NCBI GenBank assembly: GCA_009103225.1
Contig: RHPI01000008.1
Span: 207,289 to 236,412, forward strand
Direction: 5' to 3'
DNA length: 29,124 bases
Source of the DNA: Chlorokybus atmophyticus
Lineage: Eukaryota > Streptophyta > Chlorokybophyceae > Chlorokybales > Chlorokybaceae
Positions 1-9,255 of this stretch are shown piece by piece. The notes beneath the pieces were generated by a model. It was not told the DNA's origin, did not search any database, and saw only the letters and a list, made by a program, of their open reading frames with translations. The stretch's first letter is position 1. The number at the start of each line of letters is the position of its first letter. The translations under genes were made by a program, and so were the position numbers.

Positions 1-19
1 CCCCCCCCCCCCCCCCCCC
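1..19. repeat. Poly-C homopolymer at window edge
   Basis: Nineteen consecutive C residues open the window. It is a simple homopolymer; no telomere-like repeat follows it. It could be real or an assembly edge. Confidence 0.9.
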
Positions 20-928
20 GTTTTTACCCAACCTTCCCACATAAAAACAACTTGTGAGGGGGGCTTTGTAAGCAGGTTGTTGCCGCGCCACGTCTCCTCG
101 ACTGCCATGCTACCTCGATGCGCCCACTAGCACATGTCCACCATGCTGCTACTTATACACAACACTGCAACTCCATGCAATGTCTCCTCCTACTCATACA
201 CTAGCACTTTCAACTATATGTATAGTAAACAGGCTACACGAGGGTGATGATGATGATCTCCTTCTTGTAGATGTACTTGCTGAGCAGGGCACTATGGTAT
301 GCGCCAATGTCTCACGCTTACACAACAACAATCTCAGCTAAGGCACCAATAGCATACAACACACGAAGCTGTATTGCACTAGTGTTATGGCACTTGTATG
401 GCAACTTGCTGACCAGATAGCTAACATCTGTTCACTCACACTGTTTATACAATGAACAAGTCAATGCACGTGTCCAAATCTAGCACAACTGACTCGGAAT
501 GCAATAGATCATGGTCACAGCTACTTGGACTTGCTCTCCTTCAGCTCTAGCTCCAATCCTTGCCTGCAATGATGAGTGAATCGTCTCCATGACCAGCTCG
601 TGACTGCCACATGGATGCCCACTCCTTCCACCAGTCCTTCTCCACTCACAACTCCCAAAATAGCCTCGTGTACACCCACCAGATCTGGGTTGCGCTGATG
701 TCCGGTTACACTGACTGTAACTCGCCAAATGCACTTCCCCTCACTCAATAACTTCCTTATCTACCTTCCCACCACAAAACCCAACAGACATCATTGTCCA
801 GCTATGCTTCTACAAGCAAATCCAACTACCTCATGCCTACAACCAGCCCATAGTCTGTTATTCCCCTGCATGTAGTCATATCCCGAGACACCCTAGCTCA
901 AGTCCTTCGCCGGCATGACATTGTACCG
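20..928. other. Intergenic, no gene recognised
   Basis: Open frames here are short, overlap on both strands and show no domain, signal peptide or splice pattern I can support. I see no RNA gene. Confidence 0.5.
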
Positions 929-958
929 TATTTACCCCATGAAAGTTTCCCCCCTTAT

Positions 959-994
959 ACAGTTTCCCTTCATTAAAACACGGGGGGAAACTGT
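959..994. repeat. Hairpin with 10-bp perfect arms
   Basis: ACAGTTTCCC at 959-968 pairs with GGGAAACTGT at 985-994 across a 16-nt loop. It lies inside the inverted-repeat-bounded segment at 929-1428 and may be one of its structural parts. Confidence 0.6.
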
Positions 995-1044
995 ATTTGC
1001 ACGATAGGATTCCCCCTCTTTGGTGTTCCCCTTCGAGGATACAG

Positions 1045-1095
1045 TATGTATATATATATATACATATATATTTATATATAATATAGAGTATATAA
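1045..1095. repeat. AT-rich TATA microsatellite
   Basis: A run of alternating T and A (TATATATA blocks) followed by degenerate TATAAT/TGTATA repeats to about 1140. Low complexity, no coding content. Confidence 0.8.
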
Positions 1096-1480
1096 TAGTG
1101 CATGTATGGGTGTATACATAATGTATAGTGTATGTATAATAGTTTGATGTACAATAGTGAATGTGTCATAGTGTAATGGATGTATTATGTAGCAGCATAT
1201 ATGTACATGATGCATTGGGCGGGAAGCCACAGTCTAACCCCCGGTATCTGCCGTAATCGGATACAACACAGTATTCCCGTTACTACCGACAGTATCGGCA
1301 GCCGCCTTCTGTCAGTTCCCCTACTGAAATAATGCTCCCCCCGTATAGCGTTTCCCTCTGCTTAACGGGGGACCCTCATCAAAAGGAGGGAACTCTAAAT
1401 TACATTAGAGTCTCTAATGGGGTAAATAAGGTCTCCGACGAAACAACCAACGTATTATCTAGCAGTCACGACTCATGACT

Positions 1481-1503
1481 GTGTCTCATGACTCATGAGA
1501 CAC
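1481..1503. repeat. Perfect palindrome, 11-bp arms with 1-nt centre
   Basis: Arms 1481-1491 (GTGTCTCATGA) and 1493-1503 (TCATGAGACAC) are exact reverse complements around a single C. The half-site ACTCATGAC also occurs just upstream at about 1470-1479. Could be a protein-binding palindrome or a transposon remnant. Confidence 0.6.
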
Positions 1504-2524
1504 CCACTTTAGTTTGAAAACGGCGCGCTGATCCGACGGCCAAGCCGCCGGCTATTGCCGGCGCAGCCGGTCACGTCGTCGGCCCGGCGGTCAAGCCTGT
1601 GGCTCGCCCTGTGATTCCAGTTTCCAAACGTTGGATTTGGATTCCCACCAAGCGTGGGCACTGGGCACACTGCCCGGCGCAGGCTGTAGTCTACGTAAAC
1701 GGGCGGCTACGGGCCGCGTGCGCCGACGCGCTCGAGACCGCTGCCGTCGATGCAGCCCATGCATAAGGGCCCCGACTCTCCGGCAGGTTACACCGACACT
1801 CGCCACCATCGGTGTCGGTGCAGCGCTCAAAACCCCGCATGCCGCCACGCAAAAGATTGCAACAAAAACAATCAATGCAGTGTGCCAGCTGCTGAGGCGC
1901 ACGTTGCTACTGCCGTGGCAAGCTTCCGAGACGGCGGCGGAGGGGCTGGTGGTGGTGGCGGCGGCGGTCAGGGTAGTGGTGGGGCGTTGGCGGGGTTGGC
2001 GGGAGGATGTGTTAGAGGGAGCGGCTGTGTCGGCTGGGTGCCTGCATTGGAGGGCGGGACGAGGTGAGGGGGGTGACTGACTGACCAGTGGTGACTGCCC
2101 GCGCTGCGGCGCCGCTGCCATGCGGTGACGGTGGGACGCTAGGGTTTTGAGGGGCGGTGGAGGCGGAGGTGCGGCTGTGAGGTGTGAGTGTTGCTTGCTG
2201 TGCCTGCCTGTGTAGCGCGGGTGGATAGCTTGCTGCGGGGTCAGTGCGGGTATTTGACGTTGCGGAAGTGTGGCGAATGCAATACTAAGAATGCACCGCC
2301 AGCTACACCAGGCCTATCATGCAAGCTGTCTCGACGTGGGTTACGCTAGCATGCACTGAGTTGCGATTGACTGCGAGTTACCACACTCCCGCAGTTGACA
2401 TGATAATTGCTTGTGCAAGAAGCGGTGAATGTCATGTTCAGTGCTGCTGGCCGAGTCAGCCGGTTTGCTACGGGTCAATGCTTCCATGGTTGACAACTCC
2501 GCTGGCGTCAACCGAGTCGGTCAA
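1504..2524. other. GC-rich intergenic region upstream of the membrane-protein gene
   Basis: Long open frames exist on both strands around 1591-2121. They overlap each other, are alanine/arginine/proline-biased as expected of GC-rich DNA, and show no recognisable domain. The minus-strand frame has one hydrophobic stretch, not enough to call a gene. The region probably includes 5' regulatory sequence for the gene starting at 2777. Confidence 0.4.
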
Positions 2525-2573
2525 GTACTGCTATATACTGAAAGCAAAGTTTGTTTTCAGTATACAGCAGTAC
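2525..2573. repeat. Near-perfect 19-bp stem hairpin (miRNA/MITE-like)
   Basis: Arms 2525-2543 and 2555-2573 are reverse complements except at one position, with an 11-nt loop. Read on the minus strand, the one mismatch becomes a G-U wobble, so a minus-strand transcript would pair along the whole stem. It lies about 200 bp upstream of the start codon of the gene at 2777. Confidence 0.6.
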
Positions 2574-2750
2574 ATAAATATAGAAGCATGTCCTCAATCT
2601 CGTAGTGTCTTGCATATCCATTTGTCAAAATTTGGTTTACTGGTGTGGTGTTGCATTGCTGTTGTCGGCACAATGGAACAGCAGAAGCTTTGAGCATATA
2701 GAGTGGTTACATGCTGGCTTTCTCTCAAACCCATTGCGCTTAACAGGTTG

Positions 2751-2770
2751 CTAACACATCTTGTCTTTAG
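2751..2770 (+). promoter_or_regulatory. Probable 3' splice site of a 5'-UTR intron
   Basis: CTAAC (branch-point-like, 2751-2755), then a pyrimidine-rich stretch, then TTTAG at 2766-2770. This sits seven bases before the chosen ATG at 2777, suggesting a non-coding first exon further upstream. The donor was not identified. Confidence 0.45.
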
Positions 2771-2776
2771 AGCGTG

Positions 2777-5700
2777 ATGACAGCAATGGGGCTGTCGAAT
2801 GGAGCATTCCGATTTTCAGTGGCGTTTTTTGTCGTTGCCTCCTGCCTGCCATTTGGCAATGCATGGCATGCTCGCCAGTTGCTTCAGGATTGTCCCAGCG
2901 ACACATGCATTTCGCAATCTCAACCCAACATTGCTACGGGAGTAGGCTTTTCGTACTCGGACCCCAGCTGCACTACAGACGGCGGTCTCGGGTGTGTTGG
3001 TGGCACAGGCTGCCGTGATTGCCATACTACGCCTGGTGAAGGGGCTCCTTCACCACTTTGCCCTCAGGTCTGTGCATGCCGTGCTCCAGCAACAACTTTG
3101 ACATGCTAATGCACTGCTCATAGTGATATGAGAAGCTGCAGCATGCTTGCCAGTGTGCATAAGTGCGATGCTGTGGCATGCCATGGGCTTCCGGCACATA
3201 TTGCAAGCTCTCTGATCGATTCTTCAACACTGTGGCATGCCATTCACAGCATGATTGTAACGTTTTGGCAGTGCGTCTGCACCTTTTTTGGGACCACTGG
3301 CTGCGACACAACCGTGCCAACAGTTGCGCCGCCTCCTGCGCCCGAGGTGCCTGTGCCGGCCCCAGTGCCCGAGGTGCCTGCTGCTTCACCACCTGAGTTG
3401 CCTGCTGTTCCACCCACACCTGATGTCGCTCTCACTCCACCACCACCATTTGTGACTGCTCCTCCGTCTTTGATATTAACTCCCTCTGAAGCTCCTGTTG
3501 CTCTTTCTCCCCCTTTGTTGGCTAATTCACCATCACAGGTATCTCCTCCTGTTGAGGCCCCACCCCTAGGCACACCCGTGGCAGTCCCGGAGTCCCCAGC
3601 ACTTGCACCGGAATCATTGTTTCCACCTCCCCCACCAGGTTTGTCTGCTGTGAAGTTGTTGGCATTAACACCCAAATGACAATGTGTGGGTTGCTGAAAA
3701 GTCAGCTACTCGGATGAATGATGCTGTGTGACGCGTGAAGAATGCTTGCCATACAATGCGTCTGTGGCTGAGCCTTCTTGAAACTTGGCCAGTGATTAAA
3801 CACAGGTTGTTGTTTGTGCAGGTCTGAGCACCATTGAAACCAGCATCCTGCTTTCAGGCCCAACAGGAAGCCTGTTGCCCTTTGATGGTACCAAACAAAG
3901 CGCCTTCTTGACATCCATTGCTGGCAACCTGAACATACCGTATGTGGCAAGTCTGCAGCTATTACTGTGTTGTCGTTAATTTTATTTGGGTTGTTACTGA
4001 CCAGTATGTGCGCTGCTCAGGGTGGAGAATATCCAGCTGTTGAACATCACACAGATTGTGCCAACTGCAAGACGCCTTCGCAGACTGCAGCAGGACACAA
4101 GCGAGCAAATTGCCCTGGCGCTGCTCATCTCCACCACTACTGACCAAGTACAAAGCCTAGTCGACCGAATCAACTCTGCTTTTGCCAACGCCCAAGCCAC
4201 CACAAGCAGTGGTAAGTTGGTACCCTGCAAGCAATGGTTAATCAGCTTTACTGGCTTGAAGCCTCCTTATTCATAAACCAATGGTCAACAGGTGCAACAG
4301 TGACCTTGTCAGTACTGCAAGCCCCAGTTATCACCTCAGGTACTCTACAGTGATTGTAATAGCTTCTGGTCTGAAGGTGTTGCAACTGTTAAGAGTTGCA
4401 AACGCATTGGCTGGCAGGTTTCCCGGATTTTGCACCGGCACCGGCACCGGCTTCCGCTGCTGGGAGTGGTAACGGTGGCTTGTCCGGTGGTGCCATTGCT
4501 GGCATTGCAATTGGTTCAACAGTTGGTGTACTCCTACTGCTTGCACTGCTGGCGGTTCTCTTGCTACGGTGCTGCCGCAAGAGGCAGAGGACAGCTGTAC
4601 CAGCGTACAAGTCTGCGCACGTGCAAAGGAGCAGTTCCACCAGCCTGACTCCCGGCACTAGATCGGTATGTCACGCAGTTTTGAATCATTGCCTGCCAGC
4701 ACCAGTTCATTAGGAAGCTGACGAATTTGCAATTCTTTGTGTTGGCAGAACTCCGGGATTGTAGCAGATAGAGTGTCCAAAATTCCAGACTCTTGGGCTG
4801 CTGACGATGTCTCACTGTCGTACCCGCAGTCGCCCGTTGTGCAGCCTGTTGTAGCTCCCGCTGCAGGCAAAGTGTTCACACCAGCCCCTGTTGTGCCACC
4901 TGCAGCACCTGCTGTTATCATACCAGCTCCTGCCGCAACTGCTGCTCCTGCCGCAGCTGCTGCTCCTGCAACACCAGCTCCTGTGACAGCTGCCCCGGTG
5001 GTTCTATCACCTCCACCACCACCACCACCTGTTGTAAGCGCACCGAAACCTGCAATCATAGCTGCGCTGGAGGGCCCCAAAGCGCTGGAGCCTGCCGTCG
5101 CCACAGCAGTAGCGGTGGCGGCAGCAGCGCCAGTTGTGGCTACCGGAGTAGTGGCCGCACGCTCGCGAAGACAGGACTTGGCCACAAGAGCAGGAATTGT
5201 GAAGCCGATCCGCGTCACGGATGAGGGGTGAGCATTGCCGAGAAAATGTGGTGGTGTAGCTTGAGACTGTGTTGTCTAAGGGCTTCTTGTGGCAGGGATG
5301 ATGAGACGGATGTGCCGCTGTCAAAACCGTCCCCGGTGCCCGCTTCCATCCATGACACGTACAGCCCGGCAGCGGCTATGCTGACTCCAGACATAACTCC
5401 CAGTAAGCCCGCTCGGCCTGTAAATGTGGACGTGCAGGACATTGTCACGCCGGAGCATACTCCTCAACCCGCAGTGGACCCTCCGAAAGCAGTAGAGCGC
5501 ATGCGGCCGAGCCCATTGATGGTATCTCCGCTGCCTCCAACACCACCCGTCATGCCCGCGGTAAGCACTCAGGTTTGCATAACACCCTTAGTCAGCACAC
5601 AGCTCTCGATGTTTAACTGAATCTGTGTCTGTACGCAGTCGAGCCCTTCCCTAGACAAGAGCTCCTCCTCCCGTAAATACTTCACCAAGACCCGGTTGCA

Positions 5701-5809
5701 GCAGCAATCCCCCGACCCCAAGCCGACCGCATCAGGAGGTGAGCCCAGCGACGCCAGCTACAAGATTCTGAAGTTCAAGGCTTCCCCGGGAGGCCCAAGC
5801 ACAGAATAG
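2777..5809 (+). CDS. Proline-rich type I membrane protein, nine coding exons
   Basis: Proposed exons are 2777-3067, 3272-3638, 3822-3939, 4021-4211, 4292-4339, 4418-4665, 4749-5227, 5296-5560 and 5639-5809. All introns are GT-AG, phases agree at every junction, and the product is about 725 aa ending at TAG. The order is: signal peptide (residues 1 to about 29, cleavage near GNA/WH); a Cys-rich segment to about residue 113; a Pro/Ala/Val-rich extensin-like stretch to about 218; a folded module of about 100 aa with an RRLRRLQQ motif, of a type seen in algal surface proteins; a Gly-rich linker; one transmembrane helix (about 364-388, GVLLLLALLAVLLL) with a basic stop-transfer RCCRKRQ; and a long cytoplasmic tail, again Pro/Ala-rich with a PPPPPPP run. 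This suggests a wall- or matrix-anchored surface protein or receptor-like adaptor. No enzymatic domain is visible. The function is inferred from architecture only. A start at 2786 is an alternative. Confidence 0.8.
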
Positions 5810-6359
5810 CAGATTAGTAGTAGACGCTAGCTTTGCCCATTACCACCCTGTTACACATCACTTGGTGATAGTTTTCCAATCAGATAGTTGTTCTTCCGCA
5901 CGTGGAGTTGCTTGCAGGCTGTGCATGGGCGAAGAGTGCATGTCGTATCACCAATGTGGTCAGTACATAGACGAGCTTACTCAACCAGTGGCTTTCCACT
6001 ATGCCCAGTGAGGTTCCATGCACAGGCACCGTGTGCGTGTTGTGACGGCCGCAGACACGAATGAGCTGTATACAAACACTAACTGACTCGCATTCAAAGC
6101 GCTGAGAGCAGCTGGCTGTGTCACCACCGTCATGGGTGTATCAACCTCCACCCGGAGAGAACATGTATGACCCATGTACAGTTTGATTACTCTTCAAAGC
6201 CTCCGCTCACATGGTTGACATTACTCTACCGAGTTACTATGCTGCCTGATGGTGTGATTGCTTTTGTGGCGCTAAGAGTTGCAAACCATGCTGCAATGTA
6301 GTGTCACATGTGCACACGAGCATAGCATGCATTGCACATTGAGGTAGTCTCTACTTCGT
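5810..6359. other. 3' flank of the membrane-protein gene, no gene recognised
   Basis: Presumably the 3' UTR then intergenic sequence. I see no convincing coding frame and no clear TGTAA-type polyadenylation signal of the volvocine kind. Confidence 0.4.
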
Positions 6360-6860
6360 GTGGGAGAGATGGCGCTGCCATGGCTACTATTCGCATCAAT
6401 GGCGCACCGGTGGAGAACATATTACTTCGGCTGTCATGCCGCGAGGTTGGGTGCTGGTGCGTGGCTGGCGGGACTGCTGATGACACCAGCGAAGAGGCTG
6501 TCCAGGGACATGTTCGAGACGGCATTGCGCGTGCATCTGGGGTTACCACACCTTCTACTGGCTGATGCGGCGCATGGCGTGTGCAGGGCATTGCTGCAGC
6601 CGTAGGGCACTCACCTGCTCCGCTGCGGTGTAGGCGGAGCGCGTACAGCCACACTCGACGCGGTGCGCGACGAGGTGTTCGCTATGTTCATGGAGGCTGC
6701 CTTCGTCATTGGCCGCGAGCAGTCGGGTTGTATGCCCGTCCTCCTGGGGGAGGTGCAGGGCAGATGGCCGGACCTGATGGCGTTTGAGCCGGGCCGCGAC
6801 AGGAAGCTGCTTCCAGACGTCATCGTCATGATGTGTGTAGATCAACCGGTACAACAGTGG
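6360..6860 (+). pseudogene. Non-LTR retrotransposon ORF fragment, C-terminal region (5' part)
   Basis: One frame reads through with a single internal TAG at 6603-6605. It carries the pattern found downstream of RT in many algal and plant non-LTR elements: a HGVC...GTHLLRC segment (normally a C/H cluster), then a helix DAVRDEVFAMFMEAAF, then RWPDLMAFEPGRDRKLLPDV, a PD-(D/E)xK-like block. The family call rests on recalled pattern similarity and on the related minus-strand copy at 7940-8412, which matches in the LLGE...DL.A.EPG.D...L.DV block. The frame is lost at a G-run (6859-6866), where unrelated sequence begins. Dead fragment. Confidence 0.55.
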
Positions 6861-7008
6861 GGGGGGCGGCGGCGGCGGCGGTGTGGCTGTGCAAGCACAC
6901 AACAGAGACAAGCATAGCATCACAAACAAAGACTGCACATGTGGATGCTAAATAACCCTTACGAGAAGGCGCTGTACATAGTTTTGCAAGCAGAGGCGGG
7001 ACCAAAGC

Positions 7009-7162
7009 TCAGCGGCTGCCGGCCAGCTCTGGTGCCTTCAGCTGAAAGCCAGACACCTCTGCTAGGGCAGACAATTGCTGTTCGCCGCTCAGGACCTGGC
7101 CATTGATAATCCAAGTTGGAAATCCCTCCAACTTTGCATCAAGGCAAGCCTTGGCCATGTTC
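7009..7162 (-). pseudogene. VKOR/LTO1-like thioredoxin-domain C-terminal exon fragment
   Basis: The minus strand encodes about 50 residues from MAKACLDAKLEGFPTWIING through QVLSGEQQLSALAEVSGF to a TGA at 7009-7011. In plants, algae and cyanobacteria this is the C-terminal end of the thioredoxin-like domain fused to vitamin K epoxide reductase (LTO1, which oxidises thiols for disulfide formation in the thylakoid lumen). The FPTW and SGEQ motifs are well kept. The CxxC active site and the membrane VKOR domain should lie upstream but are absent; similarity stops at about 7162, next to an ambiguous base. The fragment lies antisense inside a broken non-LTR element. It could be the last exon of a gene whose body is elsewhere, but an orphan fragment is more likely. 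Confidence 0.65.
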
Positions 7163-7163
7163 N
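7163..7163. other. Ambiguous base N at a breakpoint
   Basis: The only ambiguous base in the window lies exactly where the VKOR-like similarity ends. On the minus strand the context is CCTTACCTAAN then GAAC. If N is G, this makes a plausible AG splice acceptor. Confidence 0.95.
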
Positions 7164-7184
7164 TTAGGTAAGGACCTCCAGCAT

Positions 7185-7479
7185 GCACTGCTTGTGCGTG
7201 CGCCACATCGCCACGGTGTGAGGAGCGGAGACGCGGCGTTGGGAGGGCTCTGTCCACATCTATCATCAGCGCATATTATGCGCCTTGCAGCGGACGCAGA
7301 GGATGGGGGTCCTGGAGCGGGGAACGGCGGCTGTACCAGTGGTGCCGGGATGGGGTCCAATGGCTCAAGGCCCTCCACCAATTGAAGCGCCCGCGATGCC
7401 CGCGCAGCCTAGTGACGTGTGGGTGTGCGTTGTGAATTGTGTGCGATGTGTGCGGACAGGCAAAGGGTGTGCATCGTAG
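7185..7479 (+). pseudogene. Non-LTR retrotransposon ORF fragment, extreme C-terminus (3' part)
   Basis: The frame HQRILCALQRTQRMGVLERG then TAAVPVVPGWG (about 7264-7360) aligns with the C-terminus of the minus-strand copy at 7940-8412 (RQRMACAL.RAQGVTIVKRG then AAVVAAVPGWG). Weaker similarity (VRHIAT) begins near 7190, and a stop interrupts the frame between the two. It is evidently the continuation of the fragment at 6360-6860, separated from it by about 330 bp that include the VKOR-like exon. Confidence 0.5.
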
Positions 7480-7939
7480 TCATCCCAAATACACGCTGAT
7501 TTGCACATAATCAGCACCCAAGAGCAAAGCACCGACATAAACACAATCATTACACCGGGGGCCTTCACTACCTATTCTACACCACACCAAGTGCCTTCTG
7601 TGCAATGAAAATTTCAAGCAGTATGAGGCAGCAGCCAACCAACGATTTAACCAACCTGTGAAGCAAATGCAGTAGGCGAAGGTGAGAAGCGGTAATGGCG
7701 CGCAGCAAGGAAGGAACGCGACACGACAAGACAAGTGCGATAATGGCGTGGTGGCAGCACTGACAGCCAACACTTGCATGTTAATGATAGTGGAGGAGGG
7801 GATAATTTCGCTTATGCTGATAGCCCTCGATACATCTCCCTCATTACTAGAACGGCCAGAGTTCAAGTGAAGCTATAGACTTTGCGCCATGCCTACCACA
7901 ACTGCATACTCAAACACACGCGCACGTGTGCAACTGCGA
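7480..7939. other. Spacer between the two non-LTR fragments
   Basis: No domain-bearing frame, RNA gene or clear repeat seen. It may contain the 3' tails of the two converging fragments. Confidence 0.4.
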
Positions 7940-8412
7940 CTACCCGGCAGCAGCCGCCAGTACAGCATCCGCCTCATATGTCGGTGCTGACGTCTGGACG
8001 CGTCCCCAGCCTGGCACGGCGGCCACGACCGCCGCTCCTCGCTTCACGATTGTGACGCCCTGCGCACGCTATAGCGCGCAGGCCATCCGCTGCCGGTAAA
8101 GCGCCATGAAGCCTGGCAGGCGGTGCAGCGGCAAGTCACGTGCAGCTATCGCACGGCGAGCGTAGGAGGCGATGACGTCGTGGAATGCCTTGCCGAGGGT
8201 ACGATAGGCTCAGCCGCCAGGGGATGGAAGGTGTTAGTGGCGGGGTGATTGTGGTATTTGCGCCGTTTCGCCTACTCCACCACACGTGCTCCGCCATGTT
8301 GCTCACCGCACGCAGTAATGGTCACGTCCAGTAACATCTGTGTATCTTGACCCGGTTCGGAGGCCACCAGGTCCACCCTTCTGCCTGAAGTCTCGCCCAA
8401 CAGGATGTAGCG
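7940..8412 (-). pseudogene. Second non-LTR retrotransposon C-terminal fragment (minus strand)
   Basis: Read on the minus strand from about 8412 the frame gives LLGETSGRRVDLVASEPG then QDTQMLLDVTITACGEQHGG. It then has an in-frame TAG followed by AKRRKYHNH...FHPLAAEP. After a frameshift come GKAFHDVIASYARRAIAARD, LPLHRLPGFMALYRQRMACAL, another TAG, and AQGVTIVKRG...VPGWG, ending at 7940-7942. The order (PD-(D/E)xK-like block, KRRKY basic helix, terminal helices) is that of the C-terminus of algal non-LTR RT proteins. At least two stops and one frameshift make it dead. It is paralogous to the plus-strand fragment at 6360-7479. Confidence 0.55.
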
Positions 8413-8988
8413 GCGCAATGCTCAATATCAGTGTCCTTATCAGCGCCACATTATCAGCATGCTCTTAATGAGCCAGCGAGGCCACGCGCCTCAATATAAT
8501 GCACAGTAGAAATTGCATTAGCCAATAGCATGCTTTGTTTCTCATAAGCTTATTAGCTACACGCCACACTTGTGCCCTACTTAAGCGGTCCCTTTCTATT
8601 CCATTAATTCAGTCTTGCTTATTATTATTTGCTTAATGTGGCCTGCTATATGCATGTGAGATGCCGCCGGTATAGAGAGTGCTGACATTACATTAGTGGA
8701 GACGCGGATTGAGTGCCTTTTCACCACTCACCTCTGTTTTTGACAATTCAGTCATAATTGTCACCGCTTTTTATATCTTTGTTTTTAATTATATTTAATA
8801 TTTAATAATATTTTTATATTTATATTATTATTGTTATAATTATATTGTATATTTATATTTTTTTTCTGTTATCGGCTCCGGCATTTTATCTTCTCTTAAG
8901 TCAACGTTGACCTTCATGGCGCATAACACACGCGGCCGAGCCATCGAAGGAAATGTGACCCCTCACAAAGCAGACTCGGCGTACGCCA
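8413..8988. other. AT-rich intergenic sequence
   Basis: Contains a strongly AT-rich block (about 8760-8860, ATATTTAATATTTAATA type) and a small GACAATT/AATTGTC inverted repeat near 8742-8762. No coding frame supported. Confidence 0.5.
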
Positions 8989-9014
8989 CCATGGTCACGA
9001 TACGCGGTACACCC
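8989..9014. repeat. Left arm of an inverted repeat flanking the hAT gene
   Basis: CCATGGTCA...CGCGGTACACCC here (26 nt, with 5 extra bases in the middle) is the reverse complement of 12253-12273. All 21 alignable bases match. A second shorter inverted match (CAGGTACAT at 9036, GTGTACCTG ending 12236) lies inside it. The arms bracket the hAT transposase and may be its diverged terminal inverted repeats; no 8-bp target duplication was found. Confidence 0.45.
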
Positions 9015-9255
9015 CCAATGATGTTCCATTGTGACCAGGTACATTAGTGTAACAGTACTGTACCTTGGACGCCCAAAAGTGGTACAGTGGTACAATACCA
9101 GGATTAGGGTTTGTGAGTGCGCCGGCCCTGGGCCTGGTTGCCGGCGGGGGTTAGTGGTGTTGCTGGCGCCGGCAGTGGCGGCGCCGGCGGCTGTAAGCCT
9201 TATGCTGGCTTGGTGTGGTAGGTAGCATAGTGTAGGAGGTGACCAGCCTGTAGCC

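Larger units (their letters stand above)
929..1428. repeat. 500-bp segment bounded by a 12-bp perfect inverted repeat (MITE-like?)
   Basis: TATTTACCCCAT at 929-940 is exactly inverted at 1417-1428 (ATGGGGTAAATA). Just inside each end lie further C-rich/G-rich blocks related as inverted copies (GTTTCCC and GGGAAC types). The interior is AT-rich and non-coding. This is the shape of a small non-autonomous DNA transposon, but I see no clear target-site duplication, so the identification is tentative. Confidence 0.3.

Noticed and set aside
1591-2121. Minus-strand 176-codon frame with one hydrophobic stretch
   Set aside because: It overlaps long frames on the other strand, has Ala/Arg/Pro/Ser bias typical of GC-rich DNA, no recognisable domain and no supporting splice or promoter signal.
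2319-2693. Plus-strand 124-codon frame upstream of the membrane-protein gene
   Set aside because: Its sequence includes the 2525-2573 hairpin and shows no domain. It is more likely promoter or 5' UTR intron sequence.
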